Source: Marinobacter sp. Arc7-DN-1
GTDB lineage: Bacteria; Pseudomonadota; Gammaproteobacteria; Pseudomonadales; Oleiphilaceae
Length of the DNA: 64,000 bases
NCBI RefSeq assembly: GCF_003441595.1
Contig: NZ_CP031848.1
Location: 310,001 to 374,000, forward strand
Direction of reading: 5' to 3'
The notes under the pieces were generated by a model. It was not told where the DNA came from, did no database searches, and worked only from the letters and a program-made list of their open reading frames with translations. A program made the translations under genes and the position numbers. Every line of letters begins with the position of its first letter. The stretch's first letter is position 1. This document shows positions 17,587 to 25,699 of the stretch, in pieces.

Positions 17587-18906
17587 ATGACCCAGGCAAT
17601 TATTCCTCAGGATGATAAATGCAACGGCTGGTATCACCTGCTTGACGAGCCGCCCCAGGCGCGGCGGCTTGCCAACCGGGTCGTCGCTGACTGGCTGGTC
17701 ATTGGCGCGGGATTCACTGGCCTGGCGGCGGCAAGGCGCCTCGGCGAGTTACGTCCGCATCACCAGGTGGTGCTGCTTGATGCGTTACGAGTCGGGCAGG
17801 GCGCTTCCGGACGCAATACCGGATTCGTGATTGACCTCCCCCACAAACGTGACCTGGAAGACAACAACATTGAGCGCAAGCAAAAGCTGCTGACCCTCAA
17901 CCGGGCGGCGATCAGTGATCTGGACACCCTGATCAAACGGCATAGCATAGACTGCGACTGGTCTTTGGCGGGGAAGTACCAGGGTGCAGTGGGCGAGCGC
18001 GGGCTCAAGTACCTGAGCGGGTATGAGGCGTTGCTCAAGGCGTTTGACTATCCTTACCAGCGCTTGGAACGCGAGGCATTGACCCCCATTCTCGGCACCT
18101 CTCACTACGCCGCCGCAATCTATACTCCAGATACCGCCCTGATGCATCCGGCGGCACTGGTGAGAGGATTGGCCGCAACGTTGCCGGAGAACGTACAGCT
18201 CTTTGAAAACTCGGCAGTTGTTGGACTGTCCCGCAGAAACGGCTACTGGCATGCATTGACGCCAGAGGGTGAGGTGCAGGCGAAGGGACTGATCCTGGGA
18301 TCCAATATCTATTCGCAGGAATTCGGCTTTCTGAAAAACCGGATTCTGCCGGTAATGACGTTCGCCAGCATGACCCGGCAACTTACCGATCAGGAGATGG
18401 GGCTATTCACCCAGGCGCCGCATCATTTTGGTCTTACACCCGCCGACCACGCTGGCACCACCGTTCGGTTGACACCGGATCGGCGACTGATCATTCGCAA
18501 TCAGTACCGCTTCGTACCCAAATACCACGACAACCTGGCCGGCCGTATGGCCATTCGTCAGGGCCATCGGAATTCCTTCCTGGCCCGTTACCCATCACTG
18601 GATCATGTGCCTTTCGATTCCACCTGGGGTGGCGCCTGTGGCTTGTCCCGCAATTTCACCCCGTTTTTCGGCGAAGTCGGGGAACAGGCATGGATGTCAG
18701 GTGTTCACCAGAGTGTCGGTGTGGCCCGCGGCACCATTTCCGGCAGGCTCATTGCGGAGCTCGCCACAGGCCAGAATTCCAGCCAGTTGGCGGATATGCT
18801 GGCAGTGTCTGGAAAACCCGCTATCAACCCACCGCAGCCTTTCCTGGGTGTTGGGGTCAGGGCTCGAATGTCTCACGCTGCCTGGGCCAGCCGCAGTGAA
18901 CTCTAG
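17587..18906 (+). CDS. FAD-dependent oxidoreductase, DAO/DadA-like
   Basis: 439 aa from the ATG at 17587 (GAGGG upstream). The dinucleotide-binding motif W-L-V-I-G-A-G-F-T-G-L-A-A-A-R-R-L lies near residues 37-53, and the C-terminal substrate/FAD region includes W-G-G-A-C-G-L-S-R and G-V-H-Q-S-V-G-V-A-R-G. This is the D-amino-acid oxidase fold used by enzymes that oxidise amino acids, glycine derivatives or polyamines, such as DadA, PuuB and sarcosine-type oxidases. As the last gene of the oxygenase operon it may take the next demethylation or deamination step. The substrate is inferred from context only. Confidence 0.83.
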   Translation: MTQAIIPQDDKCNGWYHLLDEPPQARRLANRVVADWLVIGAGFTGLAAARRLGELRPHHQVVLLDALRVGQGASGRNTGFVIDLPHKRDLEDNNIERKQKLLTLNRAAISDLDTLIKRHSIDCDWSLAGKYQGAVGERGLKYLSGYEALLKAFDYPYQRLEREALTPILGTSHYAAAIYTPDTALMHPAALVRGLAATLPENVQLFENSAVVGLSRRNGYWHALTPEGEVQAKGLILGSNIYSQEFGFLKNRILPVMTFASMTRQLTDQEMGLFTQAPHHFGLTPADHAGTTVRLTPDRRLIIRNQYRFVPKYHDNLAGRMAIRQGHRNSFLARYPSLDHVPFDSTWGGACGLSRNFTPFFGEVGEQAWMSGVHQSVGVARGTISGRLIAELATGQNSSQLADMLAVSGKPAINPPQPFLGVGVRARMSHAAWASRSEL

Positions 18907-19210
18907 CGTGCAGGCCAACCCTCGGGAGTTTTCATAACCAGCACACATTCGAGCCGTTCACCTTGATCATCGCGAAACCGAGCTCAATCAACCGACGGTC
19001 CCGGTAACAAACGGCTAAAATTGGCCTATGCTTTAGTAGGAATCTGCGGTAGACAGAGAGCAGTTCTGACCGGTAGAGGAATTGCGTTGATGAGGTGCAC
19101 CCGAGGCGAAATTCCGGATGGACAAAGTCCGTGCCTTTGTTTCCTGGATTATCGGGGAAGTGCGTTTAGAGTATAGGTATACGCTGGGGTACTTAAGCCT
19201 CCATGCACGG

Positions 19211-19256
19211 ATAATGATATTTTGCTCTGGACGACCACAGAAAGTGCTAAATTTTC
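19211..19256 (+). repeat. Motif copy A (TGGACGACCACAGAAAGT...)
   Basis: The repeat TGGACGACCACAGAAAGT, continued by GCTAAATTTTC, spans 19228-19256. TAATGATATTTTGC sits directly in front of it and resembles the TAATGNNATTTTAAC part of the direct repeats at 24241 and 61927. The same motif recurs at 24317, 25621-25672, 25716 and 62392-62469. The rest of the 18907-19293 gap shows nothing I can name. Confidence 0.6.
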
Positions 19257-19293
19257 GGCATGTCCACGACATTCGGCCAGAGGATAGTTAAAG

Positions 19294-19704
19294 ATGAAGC
19301 AAACACAGTTTCTCCAGGATTTAATCAAGCAGCTCTCGCCAAAACTGGACTCAACGTCCTATGTCTACTGCACAGTGGCTCGTGCAAAGTATGGTGAGCT
19401 GGAAAAGCTCAAACCCATTGTCAGCATTGCCGAACTGGAAGGTCTTACTCTGGTCATTCCTCTGGCACAGGCCAAATCCGAGGACCTGGACTACTACAGA
19501 GTCTTCCGCCGCATCACGCTCGAAGGCCACTCCAGTCTTGAAGCTCTGGGCCTCACATCCGTGGTAACGAGCCTGCTTGCCGACCGGGGCATTACCACCA
19601 ATGTCATCGCAGGGTTTTATCACGACCACATGTTCGTGCCCAGTGATCGAATTGATGAGGCCATGGAAGCACTGAAAGTGCTCGCCAGCCAACCCGGCGA
19701 CTAA
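19294..19704 (+). CDS. ACT domain-containing protein
   Basis: 136 aa. The protein matches the short ACT_7/DUF2241-type proteins I recall: an N-terminal strand V-Y-C-T-V-A-R-A-K-Y-G-E-L, E-G-L-T-L-V-I-P near residue 48, I-T-L-E-G-H-S-S-L-E-A-L-G-L-T near 74, and the C-terminal A-G-F-Y-H-D-H-M-F-V-P. Such proteins probably bind amino acids or other small molecules in the cytosol; their role is unknown. It stands alone 38 bases after motif copy A, which raises the chance that it arrived with the surrounding accessory DNA. Confidence 0.78.
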   Translation: MKQTQFLQDLIKQLSPKLDSTSYVYCTVARAKYGELEKLKPIVSIAELEGLTLVIPLAQAKSEDLDYYRVFRRITLEGHSSLEALGLTSVVTSLLADRGITTNVIAGFYHDHMFVPSDRIDEAMEALKVLASQPGD

Positions 19705-19753
19705 AGCCGGGCAACGGTAAGCAGCTGACGCCACCTCAAAACTCCCTGAGTCA

Positions 19754-19969
19754 CTGATCCAGGGTTATATTCAGTATCTGCCCCACGCCGGCGGGCGCCG
19801 AGACAAAGCCTTGGTGCCCTACCACAACGACACTCTCAGGGATGACTTCATCACTGTGGTGGCAATTGATGACAATAGACAAGTTACAGAATTCTCTAAT
19901 ATCCCAGGTGCAGAAGCCAAGATTCAGCAGCGGTTCATTGCAGCCCCGGTAGGCCCCCGCGCTGCTTGA
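19754..19969 (+). pseudogene. Open fragment of an unrecognised gene
   Basis: A frame open for 72 codons reads L-I-Q-G-Y-I-Q-Y-L-P-H-A-G-G and then D-N-R-Q-V-T-E-F-S-N-I-P. It looks like real protein but has no ATG or GTG start with a ribosome-binding site. It ends in a region rich in GC next to the thiolase gene. I do not recognise it; it may be the tail of a lost gene. Confidence 0.3.
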
Positions 19970-20024
19970 CGAGCGCGATGCCCTCGCGCACGAACCCGAG
20001 CAGCGCGTTCAGGTTAATTCGCGG

Positions 20025-21212
20025 TTACGCCAGGCGTTCCAACGCCAGCGCCACCCCCTGGCCGCCACCGATGCACAGGGTAACCACGCCACGGCGCACG
20101 CCATCTCGGGCCATGGCGTGTAATAGCCGGGTGGTCAGCACCGCGCCGGTGGCTCCGATAGGGTGGCCGTGCGCAATCGCGCCGCCTTCCACGTTAACGA
20201 TATCCTCGGCCAGACCGAGCTCCTGGGTCAGGGCAAGGACGATGGCAGCAAAGGCTTCGTTGATCTCGATGCGTTCGATATCACCTACGCTCCAGCCGGC
20301 ACGTGCCAGTGCCTGTTGCACCGCCGGCACCGGGCCCAGGCCAAAGTAGCCGGGTTCCACCGCGCCGATACCGTAGCTCACCAACCGCGCCATGGGTTCC
20401 AGGCCATGGTGTTCCGCCCAGGCGCGATCAGCGACGATCATCGCTGCCGCGCCCGTGTTCAGCCCGGGGGCGTTGCCGGCGGTGATGGTGCCGTCCTTGC
20501 GGAAGGCCGGTCTGAGTTTGCCGAGGCCCTCGGCGGTGGCGTCGGGGCGATTGTGCTCATCGCGCCCGAAGGCCGCCGTGCCCTTGTGGGATGTGACTTC
20601 GACCGGCACGATCTCGGCGTCGAAGCGTCCTGCCGCCTGAGCCTCGCTGAAGCGTTGCTGGCTGCGCGCCGCCCAGCGGTCCTGATCCTCGCGGCTGATG
20701 TTAAAGCGGCTGACCAGATCCTCCGTGTGCCACCCAGAGTGCTGATCAGAGAAGGCATCATTGAGCCCGTCGCGCAGCATGCTGTCGTAAATCTCGGCAT
20801 TGCCCATGCGGTGGCCCCAGCGCCCGTGCAGATCCAGGTAGGGCGCAAGATCCATGTTCTCCATTCCGCCGGCGATAGCACAGTCACGATGCCCGAGCAT
20901 TATCTCCTGCGCGGCGTTAATCACCGCCTGGGCGCCGGAGCCGCAGACCCGGTTGACCGTCATGGCCGGCACCGACACCGGCAATCCGGCGTGGATCGCA
21001 GCCTGGCGCGCCGGGTTCATCCTGGCGCCGGCCTGGATCACCTGACCCAGCACCACACTCTGCACATCCTCGGGGGTCAGGCCCGAGCGGCGCAGGCTCT
21101 CGGCGATAGCAGTAGCACCGAGCTCGGGTGCCGGCGTGTCCTTGAGTGTGCCACCGTAGGTGCCGATGGCCGTGCGTACCGGAGCGCAGAGAACGACGTT
21201 GGATTCTTTCAT
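20025..21212 (-). CDS. Acetyl-CoA acetyltransferase (thiolase)
   Basis: 395 aa, the usual thiolase length. The acyl-enzyme nucleophile is Cys 90 in N-R-V-C-G-S-G. The C-terminal catalytic motifs are H350 in G-H-P-I-G-A-T-G-A and Cys 380 in C-I-G-G-G-Q-G. The enzyme condenses or cleaves acyl-CoA with acetyl-CoA. Its start overlaps the stop of the DUF3141 gene by 4 bases (ATGA), so the two are translationally coupled. With the DUF3141 hydrolase-like partner, a role in polyhydroxyalkanoate or short-chain acyl-CoA metabolism is plausible. Confidence 0.9.
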   Translation of the reverse strand: MKESNVVLCAPVRTAIGTYGGTLKDTPAPELGATAIAESLRRSGLTPEDVQSVVLGQVIQAGARMNPARQAAIHAGLPVSVPAMTVNRVCGSGAQAVINAAQEIMLGHRDCAIAGGMENMDLAPYLDLHGRWGHRMGNAEIYDSMLRDGLNDAFSDQHSGWHTEDLVSRFNISREDQDRWAARSQQRFSEAQAAGRFDAEIVPVEVTSHKGTAAFGRDEHNRPDATAEGLGKLRPAFRKDGTITAGNAPGLNTGAAAMIVADRAWAEHHGLEPMARLVSYGIGAVEPGYFGLGPVPAVQQALARAGWSVGDIERIEINEAFAAIVLALTQELGLAEDIVNVEGGAIAHGHPIGATGAVLTTRLLHAMARDGVRRGVVTLCIGGGQGVALALERLA

Positions 21213-22969
21213 GATTGATTACCTCGCGTATCTGTTTTGTCCTTGCCGGGCCATAACCCGCCATAGAGCCTCTTGAACACCGTCTCGAAGATGCTGTCGC
21301 GAGTCGTGCCCACAAGCGTCAGTGCCGAGGTGATTGAGTCGCTCACTGACGTCTCCCATTGCCGATAGGGGCTACTACTATTGACCGGCGTTGGCGTGGC
21401 CTCCATCCTCTCGGCCAGCCACTTGACCCCGCCCATCCAGGGCGCGAAGCGCTCCGAGAACATCAGGCGGCTGGTTCTTGCCGGATGCAGTTGGCGCAGC
21501 ATCTCGGCCGACCAGGGGGTGGTGACCCGCCGCACCCAGGGCCCGACAAAGGTCTCGTAGAGAGTCACATTGCGCTTGGAGAGGGCTTTTACGCGCTCGA
21601 ACTCCGGTGCCTGGTCGGGGTACTCCAGATCTTCCACATGACGTTCCTCGAAACGCACCTGGAACTGGGGCTTGTGACAGTCCGGGTCGCCGGTGGGATT
21701 GTCTATCTTCATCTCGTAGAGCCCGGGGGCAAGGTCATTGAGATCGCCGACGCTCTCGAGGATCGCCCGGTGCTCCAGCCGTGCGACCTTGGCGGAAACG
21801 AAGATTCCCAGATGGCCAACGTGTGGGTTGATCAGGTAGACGATTCGCTGGCCAGCGGCCTTGAGTGCCTTGGTGTCTGGGTACACCGCGGGGATCCAGT
21901 TGAGCGCCTGGTGCGGTGGGGTGATGTTGTCTCCACTGGAGGCGAAGATCACCAGCGGGTTGCGGATGCGCTTGAGGTCAACGGTGCAACCGGGATGGAC
22001 TTCAAACTCGCCACGCTCCAGCTTGTTACCGATGAAGAGATTCTCGACGATAGCAACAATCTCTTCCTTGCTCAGGCTATAGAAGCCGGTCCACCAACGC
22101 TCGAAGTCCAGAAATCGCTCGCGCTGGCCGTCGATGTCGGCAAACAACTGGTAGTCCTTCTGCCACAAGGTATTTGCCGGCTTGAGGGATTCGAAGTTGG
22201 CCGCCAGATGGGCGCCATCAAAGCGCCCGCCCCCCAGATCCGCCAGCAGGTGCGTCACCCAGGCGCCGCCCAGCAGCCCGCCGGCGAGGCGCATGGGATT
22301 AACGCCGGATTCGCCGGACCAGTAGGACAGCGGTGAGCCGTTAAGCACCGCCGGCCCGACCAGGCCCTCACAATCAGCCGAGAGCAGTGCGATGGCCCAT
22401 CCCGCCTGGCAGTTGCCGTAGAGCACCGGCGGCATGTCGGGGTGGCGCTCGGCCAGCGTCTCGACGAAGCGCCGTAGTACGTGTAACACGTCCTCCAGCG
22501 TCTGCCCGGGCATGGGCTCGGGGAAGAAGATCGCGAAATAGACCGGGTGCCCCTCGTGGAGTGCCATGCCCACTTCGGAGTCTTGTTTGAAACCGCCGAT
22601 ACCGGGACCATGACCGGCGCGCGGATCGACGATCATCACCGGCGGTTTGGTCTCGTCGAGGCAGTCTTCCAGACAGTCCTCGCCGACCCGGGTGATGCGT
22701 AGCAGGGCATAGTTGGCGGGGCGCTCCAGCCGGCGACCGTCCAGGATCATTTCATAGTCGAAGTCGAGTAGCGGTGGCTTGCCGGCCTGCTCATGCTCAA
22801 GCATGTTATTGGCACGCTCGCGCAGGGTGTCCAGGTAGCGCACGCCGCGCCGCCACAGGTCGGTCTGGTAGGCGAACAGTTCCGCCGCCGGGTTGCTCGG
22901 GATGGTGGCGTGTTTGTCGGGCCTGACCGACGGGTCGGGCGCCTTGTCTGTCGTTGGCTTGGCATTCAT
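21209..22969 (-). CDS. DUF3141 alpha/beta-hydrolase-like protein (PHA synthase related)
   Basis: 586 aa. The N-terminus has Y-Q-T-D-L-W-R-R-G-V-R-Y-L-D-T-L, similar to PHA synthase-related proteins. The core has an alpha/beta hydrolase pattern with V-D-P-R-A-G-H-G-P-G-I-G-G near 129 and a nucleophile elbow-like Y-G-N-C-Q-A-G-W-A near 200, where Cys replaces Ser as in PHA synthases. G-D-N-I-T-P-P and H-V-G-H-L-G-I-F supply the Asp and His. Family members I recall are longer (over 700 aa), so the C-terminus may be short here. The gene leads an operon with the thiolase. DUF3141 has no proven function; a polyester-related role is inferred. Confidence 0.82.
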   Translation of the reverse strand: MNAKPTTDKAPDPSVRPDKHATIPSNPAAELFAYQTDLWRRGVRYLDTLRERANNMLEHEQAGKPPLLDFDYEMILDGRRLERPANYALLRITRVGEDCLEDCLDETKPPVMIVDPRAGHGPGIGGFKQDSEVGMALHEGHPVYFAIFFPEPMPGQTLEDVLHVLRRFVETLAERHPDMPPVLYGNCQAGWAIALLSADCEGLVGPAVLNGSPLSYWSGESGVNPMRLAGGLLGGAWVTHLLADLGGGRFDGAHLAANFESLKPANTLWQKDYQLFADIDGQRERFLDFERWWTGFYSLSKEEIVAIVENLFIGNKLERGEFEVHPGCTVDLKRIRNPLVIFASSGDNITPPHQALNWIPAVYPDTKALKAAGQRIVYLINPHVGHLGIFVSAKVARLEHRAILESVGDLNDLAPGLYEMKIDNPTGDPDCHKPQFQVRFEERHVEDLEYPDQAPEFERVKALSKRNVTLYETFVGPWVRRVTTPWSAEMLRQLHPARTSRLMFSERFAPWMGGVKWLAERMEATPTPVNSSSPYRQWETSVSDSITSALTLVGTTRDSIFETVFKRLYGGLWPGKDKTDTRGNQS

Positions 22970-23177
22970 AGTGGTTTTACCTCTCGGTGTCAGGATGAAG
23001 TTTGGTCAAGTCGGCTCTGCTGGGCAGCGTTGCCGCCAGCACGGCCACCCCGTAGAGGTGCCACCAGCGAACCCTCAATGCCATCTCTCACCGCGATTCC
23101 TGCGTTGAAGAATGCGAACACAGGCACGACACCGAAGGTGACTATCTTGAAAGAGCAGAGTCGGTTTTAAATTTCGG

Positions 23178-24107
23178 TCAAGGAAGGCTTCCGGCCATAT
23201 TATCCACGTTGCGGCTCTCTGGCGCTGCAAAATTATCAATCAAAGCCCATATTTTTGCCGGGTCTGACAGATAGACTTGATGGTCTTCTCCCATGAGCCG
23301 CTCAAATATTGCGTTTGAAAAAAACGGCAGCAATGCGACTGCGTTCTCCACCGGTGCCGCGAGGTCATTTTCTCCATGAATGAGCAGTATTTTTTTGTCC
23401 TGTATTTTCGACGCCAGCCTCTGCAAATCCGCGTTCGCCAAAATTTCATCAAGCGTGCGATAATAGCTGACCCAGGTATGCTTTTTTGCCTCGTCAAAAA
23501 TCTCCTTCGGAATGTTTTTTGGCCGAAACCACTCGGTCATGTAAATCGGGTGGAAATAGCAAACGAACTGGTAGGTCGAATCGACGGATAATTCATCCCA
23601 CAAAGAAATTCTCGCGAAAGTCTCCTTGATCTCCTCTTTATCGGCAAAACTCGGAAGGCCGATGGTCACCAACCCGTCAAACCACTCGGGATGTTCTCCG
23701 ACCAGCCCCATCGCCAGGATGGCACCAAGCGAATGCCCAACCGCGAACGAATTGCCGGAATCAAAGCCCTCTTTTTTCATCACTTTTTCAATGGCTGTTA
23801 TGTGTTCTTCCAGATCGTATTTGCCATTGGGTTTGGGTGAGTCGCCAAAACCCAGAAGGTCGATCAACAATAATGAGTAAGAGTCCGGCGCATACGCCAA
23901 ACCCTTCTTCCAGTACCTCAACGAGCCCGTCAGACCGTGCAGAAGTACTATCTTCGTAGGACCATCACCTATCCGCTCATAGTTAAGCGTCATCGATTGC
24001 GGGTCGTATGGCGTTGCAAGCGCGCCGCGGAGATAGGTTTGAACACCGGTTCCGATGAAAGCGAGGATCACAAAAGCAATAGTCAGGTAGAACACGCGTT
24101 TTCGCAC
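23178..24107 (-). CDS. Membrane-anchored alpha/beta hydrolase
   Basis: 309 aa. One N-terminal hydrophobic helix (residues about 7-24) anchors or exports the protein. The alpha/beta hydrolase core shows L-L-H-G-L-T-G-S near 55 (oxyanion loop), the nucleophile elbow G-H-S-L-G, the acid in H-G-E-N-D-L-A and the catalytic His in G-E-D-H-Q-V-Y. The coding sequence is visibly richer in A and T and in Lys, Ile and Phe codons than its neighbours, which suggests horizontal transfer. It sits next to the left direct repeat at 24241. The substrate is unknown (esters, lactones or similar). Confidence 0.82.
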   Translation of the reverse strand: MRKRVFYLTIAFVILAFIGTGVQTYLRGALATPYDPQSMTLNYERIGDGPTKIVLLHGLTGSLRYWKKGLAYAPDSYSLLLIDLLGFGDSPKPNGKYDLEEHITAIEKVMKKEGFDSGNSFAVGHSLGAILAMGLVGEHPEWFDGLVTIGLPSFADKEEIKETFARISLWDELSVDSTYQFVCYFHPIYMTEWFRPKNIPKEIFDEAKKHTWVSYYRTLDEILANADLQRLASKIQDKKILLIHGENDLAAPVENAVALLPFFSNAIFERLMGEDHQVYLSDPAKIWALIDNFAAPESRNVDNMAGSLP

Positions 24108-24240
24108 TGGTGGCTCCCAAATAGCCCAAGTTTATCGAGCGCGATGGCTCGTCACAGTTTGCCAATAAAGGGCTCGTAGACGCCGGTCCAGCTCACACCC
24201 CATGCACCAGCCCTCTTGACTCAGGTGGGCGGCTACGCAG

Positions 24241-24291
24241 TAAATTCCTTAGTAATGCCATTTTAACGGATTTTAGTGTTTCAACAGGGAA
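24241..24291 (+). repeat. Left copy of att-like direct repeat
   Basis: This stretch aligns with 61927-61977 over about 50 bases with about 12 mismatches. Both contain ATTTTAACGGATTT (24260-24273; 61946-61959), preceded by TAATG and followed by TAG..TTT..ACAGG. The copies lie in the same orientation about 37.7 kb apart, and the second is next to a tyrosine-recombinase gene, so they could be attachment sites. Low to moderate confidence. Confidence 0.5.
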
Positions 24292-24316
24292 GTATCACTC
24301 CCATGGGTGCCGAGTC

Positions 24317-24345
24317 TGGACGACCACAGAAAGCACTAAATTTCC
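24317..24345 (+). repeat. Motif copy B
   Basis: TGGACGACCACAGAAAGC followed by ACTAAATTTCC, differing from copy A at only three of the 29 positions. It lies 26 bases after the left att-like repeat and upstream of the toxin-antitoxin pair. Confidence 0.7.
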
Positions 24346-24364
24346 CGAGCAACAAATCAATAAG

Positions 24365-24676
24365 TTGGGCGCTGAGGTCCGCACAAAGTGCTACCTGATT
24401 ACTCATGTTGATCAGCTTGCACTGGCCTTCAACGACAAAAAGTATAAAAACGCATCTGGTGAGACGGTGACAACCAAGGTGTGTGGCAGTCTTGAAAACC
24501 TGGTTCGTGAACTCCTTATAAGGTGCGGGCCTGAACTATGGGTCCAGTCATTCAGGCAGACGCACGTTAGCGACTTGGCTGGATCGAAAGGGATTTCAGT
24601 CTATTTGGTCGGGCCTAAAAGTCCCAAATTGCAAATGACCACTTGTGGTAGTCACCACGCTGATTTATTGTGGTGA
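24365..24676 (+). CDS. Unrecognised ORF upstream of toxin-antitoxin pair
   Basis: A 103-codon frame with a possible TTG start at 24365. It reads L-I-T-H-V-D-Q-L-A-L-A-F-N-D-K-K and V-C-G-S-L-E-N-L-V-R-E-L-L and looks protein-like. The frame is open further upstream, through motif copy B, so the gene may have lost its 5' end. Its tail (after about 24640) overlaps the operator-like repeat of the next gene, so the last residues are probably not original. I do not recognise the family; it may be a remnant of an older cassette. Confidence 0.35.
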   Translation: MGAEVRTKCYLITHVDQLALAFNDKKYKNASGETVTTKVCGSLENLVRELLIRCGPELWVQSFRQTHVSDLAGSKGISVYLVGPKSPKLQMTTCGSHHADLLW

Positions 24677-24679
24677 CTA
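24649..24679. promoter_or_regulatory. Operator-like inverted repeat of the toxin-antitoxin operon
   Basis: TAGTCACCAC (24649-24658) and GTGGTGACTA (24670-24679) form a perfect 10-bp inverted repeat with an 11-base spacer, ending 23 bases before the antitoxin ATG. This is the expected place and form for a Phd/YefM-type autorepressor site. Confidence 0.65.
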
Positions 24680-24702
24680 TACCCAATGACTATGGTGTGT
24701 CC

Positions 24703-24939
24703 ATGAACCAGGAACAGGTAACGAAATCGCAATTCAAGGCAAGGGCACTTGAGTATTTCCGCAAGGTTGAGACCTCTGGAGAGTCGGTAGTGGTTACGGA
24801 TCGCGGTCAACCAACTGTAGAGATTCGACGCTACCGGAGCGATAAGCGGTCGCCGCTTGAGCGGTTGCGCGGGAGCGTTCTGGAGTTCAAGAGCCCGACA
24901 GAACCGGTTGCTGAAGACGATTGGGAGGCTCTGGATTGA
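24703..24939 (+). CDS. Phd/YefM family antitoxin
   Basis: 78 aa from the ATG at 24703. The Phd/YefM fold is visible in K-S-Q-F-K-A-R-A-L-E-Y-F-R-K-V (residues about 7-21) and V-V-V-T-D-R-G-Q-P-T-V-E-I. The acidic C-terminus (A-E-D-D-W-E-A-L-D) is the usual toxin-binding tail. The stop TGA overlaps the TTG start of the PIN toxin, so translation is coupled. The antitoxin should neutralise the toxin and repress the operon through the inverted repeat upstream. An alternative GTG start at 24670 lies inside that repeat and is unlikely. Confidence 0.85.
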   Translation: MNQEQVTKSQFKARALEYFRKVETSGESVVVTDRGQPTVEIRRYRSDKRSPLERLRGSVLEFKSPTEPVAEDDWEALD

Positions 24940-25337
24940 TCGTTCTCGACACTCACGCCCTGATTTGGTGGGTAAATGGTGACAGCCAGCTTTCCCCGAA
25001 CGCCAAGGCGGCAATAGATCACGAGCAGCAGGATGAGGACGGAATCATCCTGGTCTCGGCAATATCGGCGTGGGAGATCGCCCTGCTTGTCGGACGTGAC
25101 CGTTTGACTCTGGGGATGAACCTCGATGACTGGCTTGAAACCGTCCGTGAAATTGAGGGGGTGAAGTTTGTACCTGTTGATGAGGTGGTGGGCGTTGAAT
25201 CAACACGTTTTCCGGGTGACTTTCACAAAGACCCAGCCGACCGGATGATTACCGCCCTCGCCAGACACTTCAATGTGCCGCTGGTAACAGCAGACGAAAA
25301 CATCCGGGCGTACAAGCACGTTCGGTCAATTTGGTGA
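24936..25337 (+). CDS. PIN domain toxin (VapC-like)
   Basis: 133 aa with TTG start at 24936, overlapping the antitoxin stop. PIN-domain acidic residues are in place: Asp 5 in V-L-D-T-H, Glu 47 in A-W-E-I, Asp 102 in D-P-A-D-R-M-I and Asp 120 in T-A-D. PIN toxins are Mg-dependent RNases that typically cut tRNA or rRNA. The pair should stabilise the accessory DNA it lies in. It is flanked by motif copies B and C. I am confident of the family; the RNA target is unknown. Confidence 0.88.
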   Translation: MIVLDTHALIWWVNGDSQLSPNAKAAIDHEQQDEDGIILVSAISAWEIALLVGRDRLTLGMNLDDWLETVREIEGVKFVPVDEVVGVESTRFPGDFHKDPADRMITALARHFNVPLVTADENIRAYKHVRSIW

Positions 25338-25365
25338 TAGGAATCCAGGAGAAAATCGTGAGTGA

Positions 25366-25569
25366 AGAAACCCCTATTTTGAAGCTGCGCCAGTGTCGGA
25401 GTTGTGTGGTTGTGTATCAGTTGCCCTCACCGAAGTAGAGCAAGGCCGGGTTTCGCGAGCGATTTCTAAAGAACGCAAGGATGCGCTGATGGTGCGTTTC
25501 TTCGAAAGCGGTCGTGATCGTAGCTATGACGCTGACTGTCCTCGCTGTGACACTGGCATCAAACACTAG
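25366..25569 (+). pseudogene. Unrecognised short frame after the toxin gene
   Basis: A frame open for 68 codons reads S-E-L-C-G-C-V-S-V-A-L-T-E-V-E-Q-G-R and R-S-Y-D-A-D-C-P-R-C-D-T-G-I-K-H, with two Cys pairs that could bind a metal. It has no good start. A GTG at 25358, with AGGAG upstream, starts a different frame (MSEETPILKLRQC...) that stops after 26 codons, so a frameshift between the two is possible. I do not recognise it. The rest of 25338-25699 holds motif copies C and D. Confidence 0.3.
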
Positions 25570-25620
25570 TTGGAAAACGTAATGATGGAAGGTAGAGCTG
25601 CACCGAACACTCATCACGAT

Positions 25621-25672
25621 AGGTTTAGCACTTTCTGTGGTCGTCTATTGGACGACCACACGAAGTACTAAA
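25621..25672. repeat. Head-to-head pair of motif copies (50-bp palindrome)
   Basis: An inverted copy (25623-25646; reads TAGACGACCACAGAAAGT on the minus strand) and a forward copy (25649-25672; TGGACGACCACACGAAGT) are only two bases apart. They form a near-perfect 50-bp palindrome, as if two element ends had been joined. Confidence 0.7.
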
Positions 25673-25699
25673 CAAACTTAAAGTAAATTCTAGAAAGCA

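Noticed and set aside
20163..21218. A 351-codon plus-strand frame opposite the thiolase
   Set aside because: It mirrors the thiolase codons; the minus-strand enzyme has all catalytic residues.
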